Shown here piece by piece: positions 18,008 to 27,151 of a stretch of DNA of 64,000 nucleotides (position 1 is its first letter; every line of letters starts with the position of its first letter). Source of the DNA: Actinomadura rupiterrae (GTDB lineage: Bacteria > Actinomycetota > Actinomycetes > Streptosporangiales > Streptosporangiaceae); NCBI RefSeq assembly GCF_024172125.1, contig NZ_JAMZEA010000010.1, positions 62,001 through 126,000 on the forward strand, in the 5' to 3' direction. Below the pieces are notes generated by a model. That model was not told the DNA's origin. It saw only the letters and a program-made list of their open reading frames with translations, and ran no database searches. Both the position numbers and the translations under genes were made by a program.

Positions 18008-19279
18008 ATGCACGACCCGTCGATCCCCCACCTGACGGCCGAGGACCCCGAGATCGGCGCGCTGGTGGAGGCCGAGGCCCGGCGCCAGTTCGAGAAGATC
18101 CGGCTGATCGCCTCGGAGAACTACGTCTCACCGGCCGTCCTGGAGGCGACCGGGAGCGTCCTGACCAACAAGTACTCCGAGGGCTACGCGGGCCGCCGGT
18201 ACTACGAGGGCCAGCAGATCGTCGACCCGGTGGAGCTGGCCGCGATCGAGCGCGCGAAGGCGCTGTTCGGCGTCGACCACGCCAACGTCCAGCCCTACTC
18301 CGGCTCGCCCGCCAACCTGGCCGTCTACATGGCCTTCCTGAACCCTGGTGACACCGTCCTTGGGCTGTCGCTGCCGATGGGCGGGCACCTCACGCACGGC
18401 TGGTCGGTTTCGGCGACCGGCAAGTGGTTCAACCCCGTCCGGTACGGGGTGCGGCACGACACCGGCCGGATCGACATGGACGAGGTGCGCGACCTGGCGC
18501 TGCGGGAGCGGCCGAAGCTGATCTGGTGCGGCGGGACGGCGATCCCGCGCACGATCGACTTCCCGGCGTTCGCCGAGATCGCCCGCGAGGTCAACGCGGT
18601 GCTCGCCGCCGACATCGCGCACATCGCGGGCCTGATCGCGGGCGGCGCGCACCCGTCCCCGGTCGGCCACGCGGACGTGATCACCACCACCACGCACAAG
18701 ACGCTGCGCGGGCCGCGCGGCGCGATGGTGATGTCCACCGAGGAGCACGCCAAGGCGGTGGACAAGGCGGTCTTCCCGGGCCTTCAGGGCGGCCCGCACA
18801 ACCACACCACGGCCGCGATCGCGGTCGCGCTGCGCGAGGCGGCCCAGCCCGACTTCCCGGCGTATGCCCGGCAGATCGTCGCGAACGCCCGCGCGCTCGC
18901 GGCCGCGCTGCTCGCCCGCGGGTACGACCTGATCTCCGGCGGCACCGACAACCACCTCATCCTCATCGACCTGACGAACAAGGGCGTCGCGGGCAAGCCC
19001 GCCGCCCAGGCGCTGGACCGGGCCGGGATCGAGCTGAACTACAACGCCGTCCCGTACGACCCGCGCAAGCCGTTCGACCCGTCCGGGCTGCGCATCGGCA
19101 CCGCCGCGATCACCACGCGCGGGCTGACCGAGGAGCACATGGAGCCGGTGGCGGCCTGGATCGACGAGGTCGTCCAGGCCGCGGCCAAGGGTGACGAGGC
19201 CGTGGTGGAGCGGGTCGCCGCCGAGATCCGCGACCTGATGGCCGCCCACCCCATGCCCGGCTGGTCCCCCACCCCGTAA
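18008..19279 (+). CDS. glyA: Serine hydroxymethyltransferase
   Basis: SHMT (423 residues), a PLP enzyme that converts serine and tetrahydrofolate to glycine and 5,10-methylene-THF. Visible motifs are LIASENYVSPAVLEATGS, the N-x-x-PYSGSPAN stretch, and the PLP-lysine segment ITTTTHKTLRGPRG with Lys231. The ATG at 18008 has GGAGG five bases ahead; the longer in-frame extension overlaps the riboswitch and is rejected. Expression is expected to respond to ZTP. It ends in a convergent hairpin shared with the MFS gene. Confidence 0.97.
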   Translation: MHDPSIPHLTAEDPEIGALVEAEARRQFEKIRLIASENYVSPAVLEATGSVLTNKYSEGYAGRRYYEGQQIVDPVELAAIERAKALFGVDHANVQPYSGSPANLAVYMAFLNPGDTVLGLSLPMGGHLTHGWSVSATGKWFNPVRYGVRHDTGRIDMDEVRDLALRERPKLIWCGGTAIPRTIDFPAFAEIAREVNAVLAADIAHIAGLIAGGAHPSPVGHADVITTTTHKTLRGPRGAMVMSTEEHAKAVDKAVFPGLQGGPHNHTTAAIAVALREAAQPDFPAYARQIVANARALAAALLARGYDLISGGTDNHLILIDLTNKGVAGKPAAQALDRAGIELNYNAVPYDPRKPFDPSGLRIGTAAITTRGLTEEHMEPVAAWIDEVVQAAAKGDEAVVERVAAEIRDLMAAHPMPGWSPTP

Positions 19280-19289
19280 CGGGCGGCTC

Positions 19290-19317
19290 GCCGCGCCCGG
19301 CTCGGGCCGGGCGCGGC
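19290..19317. terminator. Terminator hairpin between glyA and MFS gene
   Basis: Perfect 12-bp stem (GCCGCGCCCGGC at 19290-19301, GCCGGGCGCGGC at 19306-19317) with a 4-nt loop between convergent genes. Confidence 0.8.
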
Positions 19318-19328
19318 GCGCTGGCCGG

Positions 19329-20666
19329 TCAGGGGGACGCGGTGGCGGTGGCGGCGCGGTCGCCGGGGCAGCGGGTGCTCCTGGCGACCGCGCGCGGGCA
19401 CGGGACGGCCGCGCCGGGCGCCGGGGCGAGTTCGGCCGCGTCGTCCGCCGTCCCGGACGCCGAGCGGCGGCGCAGCAGCGTCCCGGCGAGCGCCGCCGCC
19501 TCCAGGACGATCACCGCCCCGCCGTACACGTAGACCGTCCGGGGCAGCCCGGCGTGCTGGACGGCGATCCCGGCGGCCACGGCGGGCAGGCTCAGCGCGA
19601 GGTAGGAGACGACGAAGATCGCGGTGACCATCTCGGCGCGCCGGTCCGGCGGGGCGAGCGCGGTGAGCGTGCCGAGGGCGCCCGAGAAGGACGGCCCGAA
19701 CCCGATCCCCGCCAGCACCGCGCCGGTGAAGAACAGCGCGGGGGAGTGCGCGGCGAGCCCCGGCAGGGCCACCGCGACCCCGGCGATCAGCGTGAGCGGC
19801 CCGAACCACACCCCGCGCCGGGCGGGCCAGTCGCGGGCGACGACGGCCATGACCGCGCCCGAGCCCTGGAGCGCGACCACGGCGAGCCCGGTGACGACGG
19901 GCCCGCTCAGGTGCAGCGACACCCGCAGGATCGAGCCCGCCAGCGACAGGAACAGCCCGGCCAGCGCCCACGTCGCGGCGATCGACGGGATCAGCGCCAG
20001 GAACGGCCCGCGCGCCTCCGGCGGCGCCGACACCTTCGGGCGCAGGGACGTCCGCCATGCCCGGTCCGGGGCGGCGACGGTCTCCGGCAGCGCCGCGACG
20101 ATCAGGGCCGCGAGCACGAACACCCCGGCGAGCAGCCAGTACACCAGCCGCGTCGGGGACGGTCCGTACTGCACGAGCAGCCCGGTCAGGACGGCTCCGG
20201 TGGCCAGCCCGCCCGCCGACGCCGAGTTGGCCATCAGCGGCCCGAGGCGCGTCCCGGGCGGCTGGAGGTCGATGAGCGTGGCGCTGATCGCGCCGGTCGC
20301 GATCCCGGTCGCCAACCCTTGCAGGATCCGGCCCGCGAACAGCCATCCGACGCCGTCCGCCTCGGCGAACACCAGCATCCCGGCCAGCTCCACGCCCACC
20401 GCGACCGCGAGCACCGGACGGCGCCCGACGTGGTCCGACAGCGACCCCGCGAACAGCAGCGCCACCAGCAGGGCGAGCGCATAGGCGGCGTACACGCCGG
20501 TCAGCGTGACCGGCGAGAACCCCCACGAGCGCTGGTACAGCACGTACATCGGGGTCGGCGCGGCCGACGCGAACAGCAGGAACATCAGCAGCGCGGCCAG
20601 CGACCAGAACGCGGCGGCGCGCGGCAGCGTGACCGCCCTGCGGGGCAGCGCGACGCTCTCCGACAC
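19329..20666 (-). CDS. MFS transporter
   Basis: 445-residue major facilitator superfamily permease with twelve predicted membrane segments. The A-loop between TM2 and TM3 reads AGSLSDHVGRRPVLAVAVG, the MFS motif A, and GRILQGLATGIATG follows in TM4-5. It is probably a drug or metabolite exporter; no substrate can be assigned. A GTG at 20666 is chosen because GGAGG lies five bases ahead; a TTG four codons upstream is less likely. The same-strand methyltransferase lies 118 bp upstream. Confidence 0.85.
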   Translation of the reverse strand: MSESVALPRRAVTLPRAAAFWSLAALLMFLLFASAAPTPMYVLYQRSWGFSPVTLTGVYAAYALALLVALLFAGSLSDHVGRRPVLAVAVGVELAGMLVFAEADGVGWLFAGRILQGLATGIATGAISATLIDLQPPGTRLGPLMANSASAGGLATGAVLTGLLVQYGPSPTRLVYWLLAGVFVLAALIVAALPETVAAPDRAWRTSLRPKVSAPPEARGPFLALIPSIAATWALAGLFLSLAGSILRVSLHLSGPVVTGLAVVALQGSGAVMAVVARDWPARRGVWFGPLTLIAGVAVALPGLAAHSPALFFTGAVLAGIGFGPSFSGALGTLTALAPPDRRAEMVTAIFVVSYLALSLPAVAAGIAVQHAGLPRTVYVYGGAVIVLEAAALAGTLLRRRSASGTADDAAELAPAPGAAVPCPRAVARSTRCPGDRAATATASP

Positions 20667-20784
20667 GGGAGCCTCCAAGCATCAGCGCGGCCGGGGGGAG
20701 GCCGCGTCGGCGGACCAGTCTGGACCGTTCCGCCCGCCCTGGGAAGGGCCGGAACGATCTTCATCGGTCCGCGGCGGGCGGAGT

Positions 20785-21579
20785 TCAGGCGCGGCGGAGG
20801 ATGGTGATCATGCGCCAGGCGGCCGGGTCGGTGAGGGCGACGTCGCCGAAGTCGCCGTACTGCGCGACGGTCTCCAGCGCGCCGGACAGCCGGATCGCCG
20901 CGGTGAGCTCGGTCGCGGTCCAGAACCGGTAGGGCACCACGTCCCGGATGACCCGGACGGGCGCACCGGGCTCGTTGATCGTCATGGTGACGTGGTCGTC
21001 GGCGATCTGGGTGACCGGGTCCAGCTTGTCGGACGGCTCGCCCCACCGGACGGTCGCCCGCACCTGCCCGCCGGGGCCGTCGCGCTCGACCGTCCAGCCG
21101 GTGGCTACGGTCGGGTCGTCGGTGAGCCGGTCGCGCGGGTGCGACATCTCCACGACGTACAGGCCGTCCGCGGTGAGGTGGTCGGCGGCGCGGTCCAGGT
21201 GCGCGACGAACGCGTCCAGCGTCATCAGGTGGGACGTGGAGTCCAGCATCGTGGCGACCAGGTCGAAGCGGCGGCCGAGCGCGAAGGCCGTCATGTCGTC
21301 CTGGACGACGTCCAGCTCGACGCCCTCGTCCTTGGCCTGCCGGTCGGCGTACGCGCACATCGCCGGATGCAGGTCGAGCGCGGTCGCGGCGAGGCCGCGC
21401 CGGGCGAACTCGCGGGCGTGCTCGGCCGGGCCCGCCGCCAGCTCCAGGACGGTCCGGGCCGGCGTCCCCGTCGAGCGGTGCCGGACGGTCCACCCGAGCA
21501 GCGCGTCCACCTCGGCGGGTACGTCGCGGAAGGAGCACGCCAGCTCGTAGGCCCAGGGATCGTCGTAGATGCCGCTCAC
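20785..21579 (-). CDS. Class I SAM-dependent methyltransferase
   Basis: 264-residue Rossmann-type methyltransferase. Motif I is VLELAAGPAEHAREFARRG, motif II ATALDLHPAMC, and the D-x-F-D-type strand reads FDLVATMLDSTSHL. The C-terminal half is beta-rich (VRATVRWGEPSDKLDPVTQIADDHVTM in parts), as in small-molecule methyltransferases. The GTG start is at 21579. The substrate is unknown. The MFS gene downstream on the same strand could be co-transcribed and export the product. Confidence 0.8.
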   Translation of the reverse strand: MSGIYDDPWAYELACSFRDVPAEVDALLGWTVRHRSTGTPARTVLELAAGPAEHAREFARRGLAATALDLHPAMCAYADRQAKDEGVELDVVQDDMTAFALGRRFDLVATMLDSTSHLMTLDAFVAHLDRAADHLTADGLYVVEMSHPRDRLTDDPTVATGWTVERDGPGGQVRATVRWGEPSDKLDPVTQIADDHVTMTINEPGAPVRVIRDVVPYRFWTATELTAAIRLSGALETVAQYGDFGDVALTDPAAWRMITILRRA

Positions 21580-21653
21580 GCGTCAATCCTGCCAGCCGTC
21601 CCGCCTCCCGCCCCCGTGCGGGGGGCGGGAAGCAGCGCCGGGGACGAGCGGCG

Positions 21654-22715
21654 TCAGGGGGCCTTGGATCGGTCCATTCCCGGTCCGGCGGGGGCCGGGC
21701 GGCCGTCCAGGCGGAGGCGGATCTCGACGATGCCGGGCTCCTCGGTGCGGCGCGTCCGGCCGCCGAGGGAGACCAGCAGACGGCGCATCCGGGCGTTCTC
21801 GCTGAGCGCGGTGGCGCGCAGCTCGACCAGCCCGCGCTCGCGGCCGAGCACGACCAGCAGCCCGGCGAGGGCGCGGCCGAGGCCCCGGCCCTGCCAGGCG
21901 TCCTCGACCAGGAACGCCACCTCCGCGACGCCCGGGTCGACCACGTGGATCAGGTGCGCGAGCGCCATCACCGAGCCGTCCGGGCCCTCGGCGACCAGCG
22001 TCAGCCCGTGCCACGGCTCGCAGAACCGCTCGACGGCCGAGCGCGGCGGGAACGGCTTGGCGCTGAAGTAGCGCATCCGGCGGCTGTCGAGGGAGCAGCG
22101 CTCGTGCATCGCGCGGACGGCGTCCGCGTCGTCCCGCTCGATCGGCCGGACGGTCACCCGCGTCCCGTCGGCCAGCGCCACGCGCTGGGACGCGGCGGAC
22201 GGCGGCGCGACCGGCAGCGCCGCGCGCACCAGCGCGTCCGCGCGGGCGGCCTCGGTCGCGGTGAACGGCAGCCCGGTACGGGTCAGCCGCACCGCCCGCT
22301 GCCCGGCCCGGACGGTCAGCACGTCGCCCTCGTCGTCGTAGGTGACGGCCGCGGTCGTCCACGCCGCCTCGTGCGCGCGCAGGAGCTCGGCCAGGATTTC
22401 GGGCAGCGCGTGCGGTTCGACACGCGCCCGGGTAGCGAGGGCCAGCGCGCGCGTCGGTTCGTCCACCAGCTCGCGCGGGCGCGCGGGGACGACGGCCGTG
22501 CGCGCACCGCCCGCCGACGCCGCCGCGCGGGCCAGCTCGTCCGGGCCCGCACCGCCGGACGGCACGTCCACGACGAACTCGTCCACCACGCCCTCGGTCC
22601 CGACCTGGACGGTCAGCCCGAGGATGTTCGCGCCGCGCGCGGCCAGGGCCGCGGTCAGCGCGGCGAGGCGCCCGGGGCGGTCCTCGATCTCGGTGCGGAT
22701 GCGCAGCAGCGGCAT
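21654..22715 (-). CDS. ACT domain-GNAT fusion acetyltransferase
   Basis: 353 residues in two parts. An N-terminal ACT domain (LRIRTEIEDRPGRLAALTAALAARGANILGL, typical of amino-acid-binding regulatory domains) and a linker of about 110 residues lead to a C-terminal GNAT domain (VTVRPIERDDADAVRAMHER, then AFLVEDAWQGRGLGRALAGLL with the acetyl-CoA motif Q-G-R-G-L-G). ACT-linked protein lysine acetyltransferases allosterically controlled by amino acids are known from Micromonospora and other actinobacteria; this protein is a candidate for that group. The ligand and target are not predictable here. It is divergent from another GNAT. Confidence 0.85.
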   Translation of the reverse strand: MPLLRIRTEIEDRPGRLAALTAALAARGANILGLTVQVGTEGVVDEFVVDVPSGGAGPDELARAAASAGGARTAVVPARPRELVDEPTRALALATRARVEPHALPEILAELLRAHEAAWTTAAVTYDDEGDVLTVRAGQRAVRLTRTGLPFTATEAARADALVRAALPVAPPSAASQRVALADGTRVTVRPIERDDADAVRAMHERCSLDSRRMRYFSAKPFPPRSAVERFCEPWHGLTLVAEGPDGSVMALAHLIHVVDPGVAEVAFLVEDAWQGRGLGRALAGLLVVLGRERGLVELRATALSENARMRRLLVSLGGRTRRTEEPGIVEIRLRLDGRPAPAGPGMDRSKAP

Positions 22716-22820
22716 GGCCAGGTTCCCTTCCGAAGGGGTTCGACCAGGCCACTGTCGCGCGGCGGTGTTACGCGTTCGCTACACCGGCGTGAGGCGGGAG
22801 TTTCACCTTTCCCGCCGCTC

Positions 22821-22849
22821 TTGAGCGGTTCCGCGCGAGCGCCTAGCGT
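22821..22849 (+). promoter_or_regulatory. Sigma70-type promoter for the downstream GNAT
   Basis: TTGAGC (22821-22826), a 17-nt spacer, then TAGCGT (22844-22849). The -35 lies in a small palindrome CCGCTC-TT-GAGCGG. Transcription would start near 22856. Confidence 0.45.
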
Positions 22850-22906
22850 TCCGTGGGTGATCTGCGTTCTGCCCGTCCCCGGCGGAGGTTTCCGCCGTCC
22901 CGGACG

Positions 22907-23470
22907 GTGAGCGAGGAGGTGCGCACCGGGCGCCTGGCGCTGCGTCCGGTGGGCATGGGCGACCACGCGGCGCTGCTGGCGCACTGGACGGGCCCGCTCG
23001 TCCGCCGGCACCTGTTCGGCGACCGCCGGGTCTCGGCCGGCCAGGTCACCGAGATCATCGCGGCGAGCCGGCGCGACTTCGCCGCCCGCGGCTACGGGCT
23101 GTGGACGCTGCGCCCGGCGTTCGGCGCCGAACGCCTGGTCGGAGTGGCCGGGCTGACCGGTCCGGACGCGTCGGGCGAGGTCGAGATGGTCTACAGCCTG
23201 GAGCCGGACCGCTGGGGCCAGGGCCTCGCCGCCGAGGCGGGGCGGGCGGTGCTCGGGCACGCCTTCGCGGTCGCGGGGCTGCGCCGGGTCACCGCCGAGA
23301 TCGACATGGCGAACGCGTCGTCCCTCGGCGTGGCGGAGCAGCTCGGGATGCGGCACCGGGGGATGGGCCCCGGCGGCACCGCGATCTTCGTGATCGACCG
23401 GACGCAGTGGATCGGAACGCGTTCTGATAGGCCGATTCGACAACAGAATCCGTCGCCGGAGATGCTTTAG
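22907..23470 (+). CDS. GNAT family N-acetyltransferase
   Basis: Acetyltransferase of about 187 residues. TGRLALRPVGMGDHAALLAHW opens the domain, MVYSLEPDRWGQGLAAEAGRAVL is the acetyl-CoA-binding loop (W-G-Q-G-L-A), and NASSLGVAEQLGMRHRG is the closing helix, all as in RimJ/L-type enzymes. The start is uncertain. The GTG at 22907 agrees best with the predicted transcription start and with domain boundaries; a GTG at 22853 would add an Arg/Pro-rich leader. The FAD oxidoreductase follows by 26 bases. Confidence 0.8.
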   Translation: MSEEVRTGRLALRPVGMGDHAALLAHWTGPLVRRHLFGDRRVSAGQVTEIIAASRRDFAARGYGLWTLRPAFGAERLVGVAGLTGPDASGEVEMVYSLEPDRWGQGLAAEAGRAVLGHAFAVAGLRRVTAEIDMANASSLGVAEQLGMRHRGMGPGGTAIFVIDRTQWIGTRSDRPIRQQNPSPEML

Positions 23471-23496
23471 GCGGGCGAATACAGCAGTATTGGCGC

Positions 23497-24927
23497 ATGA
23501 GCCTAGCTTCCGCCCCGCGTTCGGCCGCGTTCGGCAACGGCGCCGTGTCCCACTGGTACCGGGCTCCCGGCCCGCCCTCGCCGGGCGACCCGCTGCCCGG
23601 CCCGCGCACGGCCGACGTGTGCCTGGTCGGCGCGGGCTACACCGGGCTCTGGACGGCCTACTACCTCAAACGCGCCCAGCCCGACCTGCGGATCGTCGTG
23701 TTGGAGAAGGAGTTCGCCGGGTTCGGGGCGTCCGGGCGCAATGGCGGCTGGGTCGTGGGGGAGATCGCCGGGTCCCGCGAACGGTACGCGCGCCGCCACG
23801 GCCGCCAGGCCGCCGTCGAGCTGCAGCGCGCGATGTTCGCGACCGTGGACGAGATCCTGCGCGTGGCGAAGGACGAGGGGATCGACGCCGACCTGGTGAA
23901 GGGCGGCGTCCTGAACACCGCCCGGAATCCCGCGCAGGCGGCTCGTGCGCGCGCGATGGTCGAGGCGAACCGCGCGTGGGGCTGGGAGCCCGACGACATC
24001 GTCCTGCTGTCGGGGCGCGAGGCGGACGAACGCATCGGCATCGAAGGGCAGCTCGCCGCGACGTTCTCACCGCACTGCGCGCGCGTCCAGCCCGCCAAGC
24101 TCGTGCGCGGTCTCGCCGCGACCGTCCGGGCGCTCGGTGTCGAGGTCTACGAGAACACGCCGGTGCTCCGGGTGGTTCCGCGCCGCGACGGTCGTCCCGC
24201 CGCCGCCGTCACCCCGCACGGGACGGTCACCGCCGAGTACGTCGTCCGCGCGACCGAGGGCTTCACCGCGCGGCTGGCCGGCCACCGCCGCGACTGGCTC
24301 CCGATGAACAGCTCCATGATCGTCACGACGCCGCTGCCGGACGCCGCCTGGGACGCGATCGGCTGGCGGCACGGCGAGGTGCTCGGCGACCTGGCGCACT
24401 ACTACATGTACGCGCAGCGCACCGCGGACGGCCGCATCGCGTTCGGCGGGCGCGGCCGCCCCTACCGCTACGGCTCCGGCGTGGACGACGCGGGCGTCAC
24501 CCAGCCGTCCACCGTCGACCAGCTCTGGCGGATGCTCGTCGGCATGTTCCCCGCCGTCGCCGGTTCGGCGAGCGTGGACCACGCGTGGTCGGGCGTCCTC
24601 GGCGTCCCGCGCGACTGGTGCGCCACGGCCGTCCTCGACCACCGGACCGGGCTCGGCCACGCGGGCGGCTACACCGGGCACGGCGTCGCCACCACCAACC
24701 TGGCTGGCCGCACCCTGCGCGACCTTGTGCTCCGCCGCGACACCGAGCTGACCGCGCTGCCGTGGGTGAACTGGCGCGTCCGCCGCTGGGAGCCCGAACC
24801 GCTGCGCTGGCTCGGCGTCCAGTCCATGTACGCGCTGTACCAGGTCGCGGACGGCCGCGAGGCGTCCTCGCGCGCGGCCCGCACGTCCGTGGTCGCCCGG
24901 CTCGCGGACACCATCACCGGCCACTGA
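23497..24927 (+). CDS. FAD-dependent oxidoreductase (DAO / gamma-glutamylputrescine oxidase-like)
   Basis: 476-residue flavoprotein of the D-amino acid oxidase/glycine oxidase superfamily. The FAD dinucleotide fold is DVCLVGAGYTGLWTAYYLKR (about 40-59) with the ribose-binding Glu in IVVLEKEFAGFGASGRNGGW. A substrate domain and a C-terminal GGYTGHGVATTNLAGRTL FAD motif follow. Relatives in the PuuB group oxidise amines or amino acids with oxygen and release H2O2; the actual substrate is unknown. The start ATG lacks a clear ribosome site. Confidence 0.83.
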   Translation: MSLASAPRSAAFGNGAVSHWYRAPGPPSPGDPLPGPRTADVCLVGAGYTGLWTAYYLKRAQPDLRIVVLEKEFAGFGASGRNGGWVVGEIAGSRERYARRHGRQAAVELQRAMFATVDEILRVAKDEGIDADLVKGGVLNTARNPAQAARARAMVEANRAWGWEPDDIVLLSGREADERIGIEGQLAATFSPHCARVQPAKLVRGLAATVRALGVEVYENTPVLRVVPRRDGRPAAAVTPHGTVTAEYVVRATEGFTARLAGHRRDWLPMNSSMIVTTPLPDAAWDAIGWRHGEVLGDLAHYYMYAQRTADGRIAFGGRGRPYRYGSGVDDAGVTQPSTVDQLWRMLVGMFPAVAGSASVDHAWSGVLGVPRDWCATAVLDHRTGLGHAGGYTGHGVATTNLAGRTLRDLVLRRDTELTALPWVNWRVRRWEPEPLRWLGVQSMYALYQVADGREASSRAARTSVVARLADTITGH

Positions 24928-25036
24928 ACTGCTACTTTCGCGAGGGATGAGCAATACGCCCCCACCAGCGATGATGAGGGGCGACCGCGATGGACGCCGC
25001 GCGCGGGCGGAACTGGGGCGGCGGGGACGGTGGGGG

Positions 25037-25642
25037 ATGAGCGGCGAACGCGAGCAACTGAACGGAACGCGCGGCTACGCCGCCGAGGCTGACACGCTGG
25101 CGCACCAGTACGAGTCGCTGACCAGCGAACAGGTGCTCGGCGACGTGCTGCACCTGATCCCGGAGAAGCCGGGCCGCGTCCTCGACATCGGCGCGGGCAC
25201 CGGCCGGGACGCCGCCGCGCTCGCGCTGCGCGGCCATTCCGTGACGGCCGTCGAGCCGACCGCCGAACTGCGCGCCCACGGCCGCCGCCTCCACCCCCGC
25301 GCCGGGATCGAGTGGCTGGACGACACGCTCCCCGCGCTGCCCGCCGTCGAGGGGACGTTCGACCTCGTCCTGCTCGTCGCCGTCTGGATGCACCTCGACC
25401 CGGACGAGCGCCGGCCCGCAATGCGTCGCCTCGCGGGCCTCCTCGCACCCGAAGGCGTCCTCCTGCTGACCCTGCGCCACGGCCCGCCCCCGCCCGGACG
25501 GCACATGTTCGACATCCCGGCGGACGAACCGGTCGCGCAGGCCGCCTCATCGGGGCTGCATGCCGTCCACCAGAGCACCTGGGACGACCTGCTCGGCCGT
25601 CCCGGCGTCCGCTGGACGACCCTGGCCTTCCGTCAGGGCTGA
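25037..25642 (+). CDS. Class I SAM-dependent methyltransferase
   Basis: 201-residue methyltransferase. Motif I is RVLDIGAGTGRDAAALALRGHSVTAVEP, followed by FDLVLLVAVWMHL and a P-E-G-V-L-L-L-T-L-R strand, typical of ubiE/Methyltransf_11-like enzymes. An in-frame ATG at 24947 exists but its ribosome site abuts the codon; the ATG at 25037 follows a G-rich run. The last ten bases overlap the convergent membrane-protein gene. The substrate is unknown. Confidence 0.75.
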   Translation: MSGEREQLNGTRGYAAEADTLAHQYESLTSEQVLGDVLHLIPEKPGRVLDIGAGTGRDAAALALRGHSVTAVEPTAELRAHGRRLHPRAGIEWLDDTLPALPAVEGTFDLVLLVAVWMHLDPDERRPAMRRLAGLLAPEGVLLLTLRHGPPPPGRHMFDIPADEPVAQAASSGLHAVHQSTWDDLLGRPGVRWTTLAFRQG

Positions 25643-25950
25643 TCGGGCAGCTTGCGAAGGATCTCCTCAAGCAGCTCGTGCCGCTGCCGCGCCGACGCCC
25701 AGAAGAAGCAGGCAAGCCCCGAGAAGAACGCGGCCCCGGCCAGCACCGCCGACACAAGCCCACTGAGAAAACGCCCGAGCTGGATCACCTGCGGTGTTGT
25801 GAACGCCGCCCGGAGCGGTTGCACGATCACCGCGCCATCCCTCACCGAGCTGAACACCAGCGCCGCCGAGAGCGCCCCCAGCAGCCCCGCCACGACCATG
25901 AATCCCCAACCCGCCCTGATCCACGCACCGATCGTCATGGAGGCGATCAT
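25633..25950 (-). CDS. Small hypothetical membrane protein
   Basis: 105 residues with two clear hydrophobic segments (MVVAGLLGALSAALVF and FLSGLVSAVLAGAAFFSGLACFFWA) and a basic/acidic cytoplasmic tail ending RQRHELLEEILRKLPDQP. No family is recognised. An inner start at 25938 (M-T-I-G-A-W) is possible. The gene lies 12 bases downstream of the DHFR-like gene on the same strand and could share its transcript. Confidence 0.55.
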   Translation of the reverse strand: MIASMTIGAWIRAGWGFMVVAGLLGALSAALVFSSVRDGAVIVQPLRAAFTTPQVIQLGRFLSGLVSAVLAGAAFFSGLACFFWASARQRHELLEEILRKLPDQP

Positions 25951-25962
25951 GCGCGAGCCGGA

Positions 25963-26535
25963 TCACCCTCCGGTCACCCCGTCCGCATCCGGCCGCCGGT
26001 ACCGCAGCAGGACGACCCCGTTCCGGAACGGCTTCGCCTCCACCAGCGCCAGCTTGAGCGCCCTGTCCTGGAAGAGCCGCTCACCTGCGCCGATGACGAC
26101 GGGGTAGACGAACAGGCGGAACTCGTCCACCAGGTCCTCGGCGATCAGGGAGCGGACGAGCGTGATGCTGCCGGTCGCCACGATGTCCTTACCGGGCCGG
26201 TCCTTCAGCCGCCGGACCTCGTCCACGAGCGGCCCGTCCAGGACGGACGTGTTGCGCCAGCCCGGCTCGGTCAGCGTCCGCGACACGACGTACTTCGCCA
26301 CACCGTCCAGATGCCGTCCCACGGGATCATCGACATGCTGCGGCCAGTACCCGCGCATCGCCTCGAAGGTGACCCGCCCGAAAAGCACCGCATCGGACGC
26401 GTCCGACTGCGCGTGCAGCTCTTCGAGCATGTCGGACCCGTCGCCGTCCACCTCGGTCGCGGGGCCGAACCACCCGCCCGTCCCGCTGATGTCGCCGTCC
26501 AGCGTGATGTTCTCGGTGACCACGAGATCTCTCAT
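25963..26535 (-). CDS. Dihydrofolate reductase family protein (RibD C-terminal domain)
   Basis: 190-residue YyaP/YwjB-type reductase. The N-terminal strand RDLVVTENITLDGDISG, DAVLFGRVTFEAMRGYWP, the KYVVSRTL segment and the NADP-binding DIVATGSITLVRSLIAEDLVDEFRLFVYPVVIGAGERLF are all typical. Members are not true folate reductases; their physiological substrates are mostly unknown and many sit as house-cleaning or metabolite reductases. The ATG at 26535 gives the standard length. It is divergent from a secreted protein gene. Confidence 0.85.
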   Translation of the reverse strand: MRDLVVTENITLDGDISGTGGWFGPATEVDGDGSDMLEELHAQSDASDAVLFGRVTFEAMRGYWPQHVDDPVGRHLDGVAKYVVSRTLTEPGWRNTSVLDGPLVDEVRRLKDRPGKDIVATGSITLVRSLIAEDLVDEFRLFVYPVVIGAGERLFQDRALKLALVEAKPFRNGVVLLRYRRPDADGVTGG

Positions 26536-26626
26536 ACTCGATTCTGACTTGCGGCCCGTCCGAAACTCATCGCGACCACCTCCGGCCGCCCCCGAACCGA
26601 GCCACCCCACCACCCGTGCGCTCAAC

Positions 26627-27085
26627 ATGACCCGATTCGGACGCCCCGGCACCGCCGCCGCACTGGCCCTGGCGGCAACCGCGCTCACCACCCCGACCGC
26701 CCACGCGACCACGGGAACCCGCACCCTCACGTGCACCCAGACCAGCGTCACCCGCCCCGCTTACAAACGCGCCGCGACCGGCACCATCGACGCCACGGAC
26801 ACCCTCCTGTCCGCAACCGTCACCCACGTCGCCACCGGCAAGGTAGACATCACCACGAACCACCCCGTCCTGGACAACACCTTCCTGGACGGCTGGTACC
26901 TCACCCACAACAACTGGAACACCTGGCGCCTGGGCATCGCCGGCACCGGCCAGTACCCGGTCTACTACCTGCTGATCCCCGCCACCCCGATCCCCACCGG
27001 AACCCCGGTCAACGGCCTCGTCTACATAGACTTCGGCCCCCAAGGCGGCGCCAACTCCTTCCAAATGACCTGCACCGCCACCTAA
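26627..27085 (+). CDS. Secreted hypothetical protein
   Basis: 152 residues with a Sec signal peptide (RFGRPGTAAALALAATALTTPTAHA, likely cleaved after AHA). The mature part of about 125 residues is rich in Thr and beta-prone residues with two Cys (TLTCTQTS and MTCTAT) placed to form one disulfide. No catalytic motif or known family is recognised. Codon use is A/C-richer than in the glycolytic genes. The start ATG has no strong ribosome site. Confidence 0.6.
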   Translation: MTRFGRPGTAAALALAATALTTPTAHATTGTRTLTCTQTSVTRPAYKRAATGTIDATDTLLSATVTHVATGKVDITTNHPVLDNTFLDGWYLTHNNWNTWRLGIAGTGQYPVYYLLIPATPIPTGTPVNGLVYIDFGPQGGANSFQMTCTAT

Positions 27086-27151
27086 CCCACCAGCCCAGGA
27101 ACGCCTCTGCCAAGATGCTGCTTTCCATCTGTGCAAGCGCGGGGTTGAGAG

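Noticed and set aside
20506..22071. Plus-strand frames across the methyltransferase and ACT-GNAT genes
   Set aside because: Shadows of clear minus-strand genes with family motifs.
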